In this document: positions 58,901 to 64,000 of the stretch, in pieces | How positions within the stretch are numbered: position 1 is the stretch's first letter | Layout of the letters: every line of letters starts with the position of its first letter | Source: Lonicera japonica | Lineage: Eukaryota; Streptophyta; Magnoliopsida; Dipsacales; Caprifoliaceae | Length of the DNA stretch: 64,000 nt | Direction of reading: 5' to 3' | NCBI GenBank assembly: GCA_021464415.1 | Contig: CM038470.1 | Span: forward strand, 31,610,122-31,674,121 | The notes under the pieces: generated by a model | What the model saw: only the letters and a program-made list of their open reading frames with translations | Database searches by the model: none | What the model was told of the DNA's origin: nothing | Program-made: the position numbers and the translations under genes

Positions 58901-61900
58901 TTTGCATAAGCTATAAGCTACATTCATTTGCGTAAATTCAAATTATGCAATCACGAGTTGGGCTTCTACTGATCTTTAGGTCCGGTCTGGAGATATATAG
59001 GGTTCTGTGCAAAAATTAAAACAGGGGATCCTTTTCACATGTATAACTTACTTTTGAGCCCGTATTAGAATGTTTTGTTTAAAATATTGGTCCCCTTGCT
59101 TAAGTTATAAAAACTTTTGTTGTGATAAGTCCCTTGTGAGGTTGCCCACTGCACACAATGAGGGCCAGTCCGGAGATATATAGGGATCTTTGCAAAAATT
59201 GAAACAGGAGTCTCTTTTCAAATATACTTTTTGGGCCCTTATTCGGTTATAAAAATTTATGTTGTAACAAGTGCCCAATGCAGTTGCCCACCATGCACAT
59301 CTTCAAGGCTGACCCTGCCTTTAAGCATATCTTGAGTTATTTGATGGCTCTTAAAATTTTATTTTATTTGATTGGATTGCTTCATGCTATCCTACTTATA
59401 TCTAAATCCTTAGTTGGAAGAACGGTGTTTAATATTCTCTTTAGGGGCTGTTTGAAAACGGTTGAAATAATTTTCACCTAGGTGAATATAAAAATGGTCA
59501 GATTGTAGTTTCACATTTTCACCCATTTGGGATGAAATCTTTGTTGTTTAAAACTATGCATACACGCACATGCTATAATTATGCAATTTTAAACCAAAAA
59601 TAGTGAAGAAAGTTCAATGCCAAATATGTGAAAATATAGTTAACCATTTAAGTTTTCACCTAGGTGAAATTATCTTAGGCTGAACCAATGGGCCCTTAAT
59701 TGCCTTACATCTCATAAAAACTACTAAATTCTTTCTTTCATCAGCATGAAAAAGATTTGGTAAGAACTTACTGTAATTTTTATTTTTTTTGGAAGTTATT
59801 GGGGATGTCATCGGGAACTTCTTTTTAAATAATTTTACTTCTGACATGTGGCATTGTATTAGCTTTTCAGATTATATATTAAGATTACAAGTGCCCAAGC
59901 AAAAAGGGACTATAAACAGTTATTCTTCCTATACATTTGATTAGTTTACATGGGAAAGAATTGCATCCATTGGAATTGTTCCCACAGAAAGAAAAAAACA
60001 TACAGGGAGTTGGCTTATGGAAACCTAAAAATACCAACAATGGAATAGTTTCCTTTTGTTGGAATTTCCATGCATCACATTCCTTCCTTTTTTTTCCCTT
60101 CCCAGAAATGAATTTCCACTAGTATAAGTATATAACTATTTTCTTTTTGAACTACAGATATCAAAGAACGAATGTACGACCGAAAAGAAGATAGTAAGGT
60201 ATATTTATTGGTCAAACTTCCTGTTTCCTTTTCAAAGCAATAACAGTGTTGTTAAAAGAGGTATTGGTAGGCCTAAAAGTTCACTCTTGTTTCAATTTTT
60301 TCCTTCCACTTTTTGTGCATATCCAGCAGAAAGGAAGTTTAGTTCGATACGGATCTGTTACATCTGCTGGTTCAGGTGATTAAATTTGTTTAAAGGCTCA
60401 CATGTATAAACTCCTGCAAAATTTATTAAAAGTCTTCTAATTTCCTCTAACCAACTTAAGTTGTGTGCAGTGGACAAAGGAGATCCCACAAAGAAGCGTA
60501 GGGTGGAGCGGTCTCGCAAGTATGTAAACACTCAATTAGCTCCTTTGGTAGATCTTGTTTATAAAAAGTCCGATCTTTTTAGTGATGAAAATTACTCTAG
60601 AAGATGGTTGAATAAATCTGGACCACGACTTTAAACTTGGATAGTTCAGATTTTGACTAGTAGTTTTTGTCTAAATAAGTCATTGTCAAAGGCAAGCACT
60701 ACTTGTCAAAATTTAAGCCATCTAATTTTAAACGAACGGTCCAGATTTGCTACTCTACTCTGAGAGGAGAGCCATATCCATATTTATGGGTTTCTTTTTA
60801 AGTTAGCATAGATCTATGTATTTTATTTGGTATGCTAGTGAGAATACATGAAATGAATTTCCTCAAATGCAAAGTTAGATAAGGATAAATGCTAAAAGAT
60901 GCGAAATGGATTTTTATTTTATTTTTAATACAAGAGATGTACGGAACCAGGTGGTTAGAGGAGGGGTGGGGTAGGGTGGGGCTTGAACTTGAGCGACTTG
61001 TGTGAATACTCATACGCTCAACCACTTGAGCTTAAACCCGGATCTGATGCTAAATGGAATCTTTGTAGATGAGATTAAGAATAGGATGTTGAATGTAATG
61101 TACCAATAAAAGTATGTCAAGGTTTTTTCGGATAATCAAAAGAGAGAGGGGGCTATTATCTAAAGAAAACTGTGGTGAGATCTAGTAAACAAAACTGTAG
61201 TGTGTGTGTGTGTGTGAGAGAGAGAGAGAAATGATTAAACATTATGAGAAGCTATTTTAAACCATATGATGATCTCGTATGATGGTATCTATATTGACTT
61301 GCTAGATAAATAGGTCCCAATATTCACCAGAGCACTTTTTGACTTTGACAAAGCGTATTAAAACCAGAATCTGTTATATATCACATACTCTAGTTCACTT
61401 GCTCAAAACGCATCACAAACTAGTAATTCCATTGTTGTCTTTCACCGTTTTGGCTCTTTTAGTCTTCCTCTTGAAATCAAAACTTTGAGATATAGATGAG
61501 TTGTGCCGATTTTTATGTTTCTTGTGATGCAGAATGGCAGAAGCAAAGGAAAGAACTTTGACTCCATCAATTCCTTCTGATACGCAATCGATTCTCAAGC
61601 GATGTGAAAATCTTGAGAAGGAAGTGCGGTCGCTCAAACTTAACTTGGCTTTCATGAATAGGTAATCTATACACATTTTAATCTACATACTACATCACAG
61701 AAAATGAATTGAAAGGTGAAATAAAATCCTCAAACTTAACTTGGCTTTCATGAATAGGTAATCTATACACATTTTAATTTTATTTAATCTACATATTACA
61801 TCATAGAACATGAATTGAAAGGTGAAAGTTGATTTTATTGAGCTAGCACTTAATTGCTTTGTTTTAATCATTGCCTGCTGTGTAGTTTATATTGTTAATT

Positions 61901-62614
61901 GCTTGCAAATACTCCGTCTCAAAAAGAGGGGTCCACTTTGACTAGTGTATTTTTTAAGAAAACACCAATTTCAACTTTACTCATGGTCAATGATACAACT
62001 CATTTTCTGTTATGAGATTTGGTACATTGATTTTGCTCCGACAAAGAAACATGATTATTGATTTGAGACACCCAAAAAGGAAGTGGGACTATTTTTTGAG
62101 ATGGAGGAAGTACCATCATACTCTTCTTCTTCCTTAAATATAAAGAACAAGCCTACTTCGTGAACCAACAAGCTGTGGATCTTTGTCACATTTTACTATC
62201 TCCTATCATCTTTCAGTTAAAAGATATTCCATCTATCCCAAATTAAGAGTCCACTATTACTTTCTAGGATGTCCCAAATTAAGAGCCACTTTCCTTTTCG
62301 AAACATAATCAATGCACCAAATATCATGATAGTATCCAAGTTTTGTGTCTTAACCATTGGCTATGTTGAAACTAGTGTATCGTTAAAAATGTATGAAAGT
62401 CAAACTAAACTGTTAATTTGGGACGGAGGGAGTATTTGGCTATTGTTCCAAGTCTTCTGACACTTTGATTAATCGCGTTATAAATTGCAGGAAGGACTCA
62501 GAACAAACTACGCAAATAGAAGAGCTTCAAAAGCAGAACGAGGAGTTGACCGATGAAAAGGAGCGTCTTTTAGAAGAGATCGAGAGGATTATCTCAGAAA
62601 CAGGCAAAATGTGA
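52916..62614 (+). CDS. CYCLOPS: CYCLOPS/IPD3 symbiosis transcription factor, 11 exons, with a 1-base frameshift in exon 6
   Basis: Exons: 52916-53101, 53865-53923, 54748-54888, 55460-55508, 55883-55935, 58210-58890, 60158-60198, 60330-60375, 60471-60519, 61533-61661, 62491-62614. Start at MEGRGYSDFF puts DSEELF serine at residue 50, the position of the CCaMK phosphosite I remember in Lotus CYCLOPS; the second region, MTRSRSSELRRRY, is also kept. Then FMSPSNSSSS, KVSSVVSMLKGTLERKK, the basic KKRRVERSRKMAEAKER and a C-terminal coiled coil (LKRCENLEKEVRSLKLNL, IEELQKQNEELTDEKERLLE) for DNA binding and dimerisation. CCaMK activates CYCLOPS in root-nodule and arbuscular mycorrhiza signalling. In exon 6 the frame IEKE|GS stops at 58496-58498, while AVEDSSLGYYN continues one frame over. 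One extra G near 58490 explains this. As written the product is 258 residues without the DNA-binding half; without the extra base it would be 518. Intron 1 has a GC donor. Confidence 0.95.
54985..55247. mobile_element. Tourist-like MITE (family H1) in CYCLOPS intron 3
   Basis: GGTCATGTTTGATAAAAAAG and the inverse ...CTTTTTGTCAAACTAACCC, with a GAAAATGATTGAAAACAA / inverse block inside. Flanks are TTA and TAA, compatible with a TWA target. Confidence 0.75.
55564..55849. mobile_element. Tourist-like MITE (family H1) in CYCLOPS intron 4
   Basis: GGTTCCGTTTGATAAATAG at the left and an imperfect inverse ending TTTCACACCC at the right, TTA on both sides (55561-55563, 55850-55852). The inner block GAGAAGTTGAAAAAAGAG resembles the copies at 5640 and 54985. 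Confidence 0.75.
56386..56646 (-). mobile_element. Miniature LTR retrotransposon (TRIM/SMART type), 261 bp, complete
   Basis: Two 74-bp LTRs, 56386-56459 and 56573-56646, differ at few positions. Read on the minus strand each starts TGTTGAAGAGC and the intact one ends TTCCTAACA. Directly inside the minus-strand 5' LTR is TGGTATCAGAGC (56572-56561), the initiator-Met tRNA primer-binding site. Directly before the other LTR is the polypurine tract CAAAGGGGAG (56469-56460). Only 113 bp lie between the LTRs, with no coding capacity. The 5-bp TSD CTTAG is at 56381-56385 and 56647-56651. It must have been mobilised in trans. Confidence 0.92.
56652..58094. mobile_element. 1.44-kb palindromic (foldback) insertion in CYCLOPS intron 5
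   Basis: Left arm from TGATATGATCCGG (56652) to CTAGG (~57400) is inversely repeated at 57425-~58070. The 20-bp centre TGACGCGATCCCGGATCGTC (57405-57424) recurs inverted at the far right end (GACGATCCGGGTTCGCGTCA, 58075-58094). So the right half (57405-58094) has its own ~25-bp TIRs, while the left half lacks the outer one. The whole starts TG, ends CA and is followed by CTTAG (58095-58099), the same 5 bp that precedes it. The left arm is longer because the right has deletions. Frames 56614-56889 and 57277-57600 are arm sequence. Origin may be an inverted solo-LTR pair; this is inference. Confidence 0.8.
58979..59295. repeat. ~182-bp tandem duplication in CYCLOPS intron 6
   Basis: GGAGATATATAGGG(T/A)TCT...GCAAAAATT(A/G)AAACAGG occurs at 58988 and 59170, followed in both by GTTATAAAAA...TTGTTG/ATAAGT and GTTGCCCAC. 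Diverged copies. Confidence 0.7.
59444..59695. mobile_element. PIF/Harbinger-type MITE in CYCLOPS intron 6
   Basis: GGGGCTGTTTGAAAACGG and the inverse ending ACCAATGGGCCC, inner blocks TTTTCACCTAGGTGAA on both sides, TTA on both flanks (59441-59443, 59696-59698). Length 252 bp. Confidence 0.75.
60586..60770. repeat. MITE-like dispersed repeat (family D), copy 3, in CYCLOPS intron 9
   Basis: AAATCTGGACCACGACTTTAAA at the left, inverted CGGTCCAGATTTGCTAC at the right, and ATTACTCTAGAAG / TACTCTACTCTGAG at the edges. Related to 10665-10860 and 37425-37670. Confidence 0.6.
61633..61830 (+). repeat. 96-bp tandem duplication copying the exon 10 3' end and its splice donor
   Basis: CTCAAACTTAACTTGGCTTTCATGAATAGGTAATC occurs at 61633 and again at 61729, with downstream ACATTTTAAT...ACATCA.AGAA.ATGAATTGAAAGGTGAAA also doubled. 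The second copy places a second, identical donor 96 bp into intron 10; using it would add an in-frame TAA. Confidence 0.88.
61912..62110. mobile_element. Stowaway-like MITE in CYCLOPS intron 10
   Basis: CTCCGTCTCAAAAAGAGG and the inverse ending TTTTGAGATGGAGGAAG bound 199 bp, TA on both sides (61910-61911, 62111-62112). Confidence 0.85.
62227..62432. mobile_element. Stowaway-like MITE in CYCLOPS intron 10
   Basis: TTCCATCTATCCCAAATTAA and the inverse ending TTTGGGACGGAGGGAG bound ~206 bp, TA on both sides (62225-62226, 62433-62434). A second CCCAAATTAAGAG block at 62273 suggests a small internal duplication. Confidence 0.8.
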
Positions 62615-63722
62615 GACTAAAGTGTTCCATTTTTTCGCCATTTTCACACTCAAACAAGCAAAGGTTCTTGCTCTTGCCATCGCTAAAGAAAAATTTGGCA
62701 GGCGCACCTTTAGGCAATTTCATTCAAATCGTACAAACATTCAGTTCAAGAGTTTGAATTACAACGCGAAATGTGAGAAGAATCCCCTTCTTATATCCCA
62801 TCACAAGTGGGTTTTTCCTGTTTGTTAAAAGTGTAACATTGTGTAATTCTACTAGTATATTAAGTGGAATGTTCACAATTTACTAAAGTGGTTCTCATTT
62901 TAATGGAAAGCTTGGGAACAAGCTAAGGGAGATTATAACTGAATGTAAACCTTGTTAAGAATGCATTGTAAGCTATTTGGATGCTTATTTTTTCTTTTCT
63001 TTTCTTTTCTTTTTAATAAATGGAAACTATCTAGCTTGATTATTATTTTTCTTTTTCAGTTTTCTAATAAATCAAAACTATATGCATGCTTAATATTAAC
63101 ACCACGCTGTGTATGAACCAGTACCCCCACCCCCCACCCCAAGAAAAGGGAAAGAAGAAGGAATCATAACAATAAAGTAAATTATTATTGCCCAGTGATT
63201 TAACATAACTGACAAGAAAACATTTAATACAACAATTATAACAACGATGTGTTATCACAAATTAAATAAAAATGCCATAAACAAATGACATAGACAAGTC
63301 CCATACAATTAAAAAGAGAAAAATGATAAATGCACACTTTGAGGGAAAAAAAATGCAAAGTTATGTAATAACAATTTTTTTTTGTGTGTGTCATTTGGGT
63401 TTTGCCCGATTTATTTTTCATAACACAGTTTGGTTCTCACTTTTATTTTTTTTGGACTTTTGACCTCCACTTTAAACGGATCAGTCAACCATTGGACAAC
63501 ATAGTTAAATGTCAAATATACGCCTTCTTGAAAATAAATAGAACTTGTTTATTAGACAACAATAAAAAATTCAATATTACTTTGAAATGTTAATTATATT
63601 AATGTTTTAAAAGGTATGTATAAATATAAAAGTTTTTAGTGTCCAAAAAACTTTATTAAATATTTCAACAAAAAAATTTATATAGTTTAACATAAACTAG
63701 TAATTAAAGAGAAGCGGTTCCT
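62615..63722. other. CYCLOPS 3' flank and intergenic sequence
   Basis: The first few hundred bases are probably 3' UTR; an AATAAA lies at about 63016. TTTTCTTTTC repeats at 62992-63012 and a C-rich run at 63125-63140 are low-complexity. No gene seen. Confidence 0.45.
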
Positions 63723-64000
63723 TGTCAGGGCGGCACCTTTTGATGGCACAAAGGAGGTCATGTAAGTCACGGCTCGACCTTAGTCTAACCAAGTTCACTT
63801 GAATTGAATTATATTAACAACTGACTGAACATGCAACAATAGTAATTTAATTCATTGCAAGAAAATTCAATTAGAACTTAAAAGAAAGTAAAAGTTAGAA
63901 ACAAAGTCACAAACACGTACACTTGAAAGAAACTCAGTTATGGACTATAATTTTTACGCAACCAAAATGATAGTTATACAAGTTAGCCTACAAAACTTAC
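63723..64000 (-). mobile_element. LTR, same family as 50-659, opposite orientation, cut by the window edge
   Basis: The reverse complement ends CCTCCTTTGTGCCATCAAAAGG...CCCTGACA, matching the LTR at 50-659 (GCCTCCTTTGTGCCATCAAA...CCGTGACA) and also sharing AATTTTCTTGCAATGAA and TTGTTGCATGTT. The 3' boundary of the LTR is 63723. The start lies beyond 64000. Confidence 0.75.

Noticed and set aside
1..64000. CRISPR arrays, operons, bacterial promoters or rRNA
   Set aside because: The tandem repeats present are minisatellites or transposon interiors. Spliced genes and nuclear plant families rule out a prokaryotic reading, and no rRNA sequence was recognised.

Overview
The window is nuclear DNA of a flowering plant, almost certainly a eudicot. 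It is AT-rich, the genes have GT-AG introns, several families are plant-specific (PMEI-pectinesterase, P-class PPR, CYCLOPS/IPD3), and most of the sequence is LTR remnants and miniature transposons. The species cannot be named from the sequence. A CYCLOPS gene implies a lineage with intracellular fungal symbiosis in its ancestry.

Layout. 1-659: tail of an LTR retrotransposon. 4600-7553 (+): three-exon pectin methylesterase with its inhibitor-like pro-region. 8313-8589 (-): two unidentified exon-like segments. 10045-12004 (-): two-exon ankyrin-repeat protein whose conserved-looking C-terminal tail sits in another frame. 12.5-16.5 kb: transposon cluster. 16523-19042 (+): intronless 839-residue PPR protein. 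19257-19405: terpene-synthase exon relic. 21-25.6 kb: nested transposons. 25846-35797 (+): exploded maspardin (SPG21-type alpha/beta-hydrolase) pseudogene with a stop, two 8-nt insertions, a lost exon and a MULE inside one exon. 36931-37004 (-): tRNA-Val(CAC). 38285-38980 (-): last two exons of a broken IBA57-like iron-sulphur assembly gene. 41-52 kb: gene-poor and repeat-rich. 52916-62614 (+): eleven-exon CYCLOPS/IPD3 with a one-base frameshift in exon 6. 63723-64000: an LTR of the same family as the one at the left edge, in opposite orientation.

Function. The genes do not form a pathway. The PME modifies cell-wall pectin, the PPR probably acts on organelle RNA, the ankyrin protein is an adaptor of unknown partner, and CYCLOPS is the DNA-binding target of the calcium/calmodulin kinase CCaMK in the common symbiosis pathway. 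Maspardin and IBA57 relics lie next to each other; from memory their Arabidopsis relatives are both in the At4g12xxx interval, so the order may be ancestral.

Mobile DNA is the most striking part. Many insertions can be delimited to the base by target-site duplications (TSDs): MULE-type 9 bp, hAT-type 8 bp, PIF/Harbinger TWA, Stowaway TA, LTR-type 5 bp. Highlights are a 261-bp miniature LTR retrotransposon with LTRs, PBS and PPT, followed directly by a 1.44-kb palindromic insertion bounded by the same CTTAG target, both inside CYCLOPS intron 5, and two inverted copies of one MULE family, one of which splits a maspardin exon. No clearly new biochemical system was seen.
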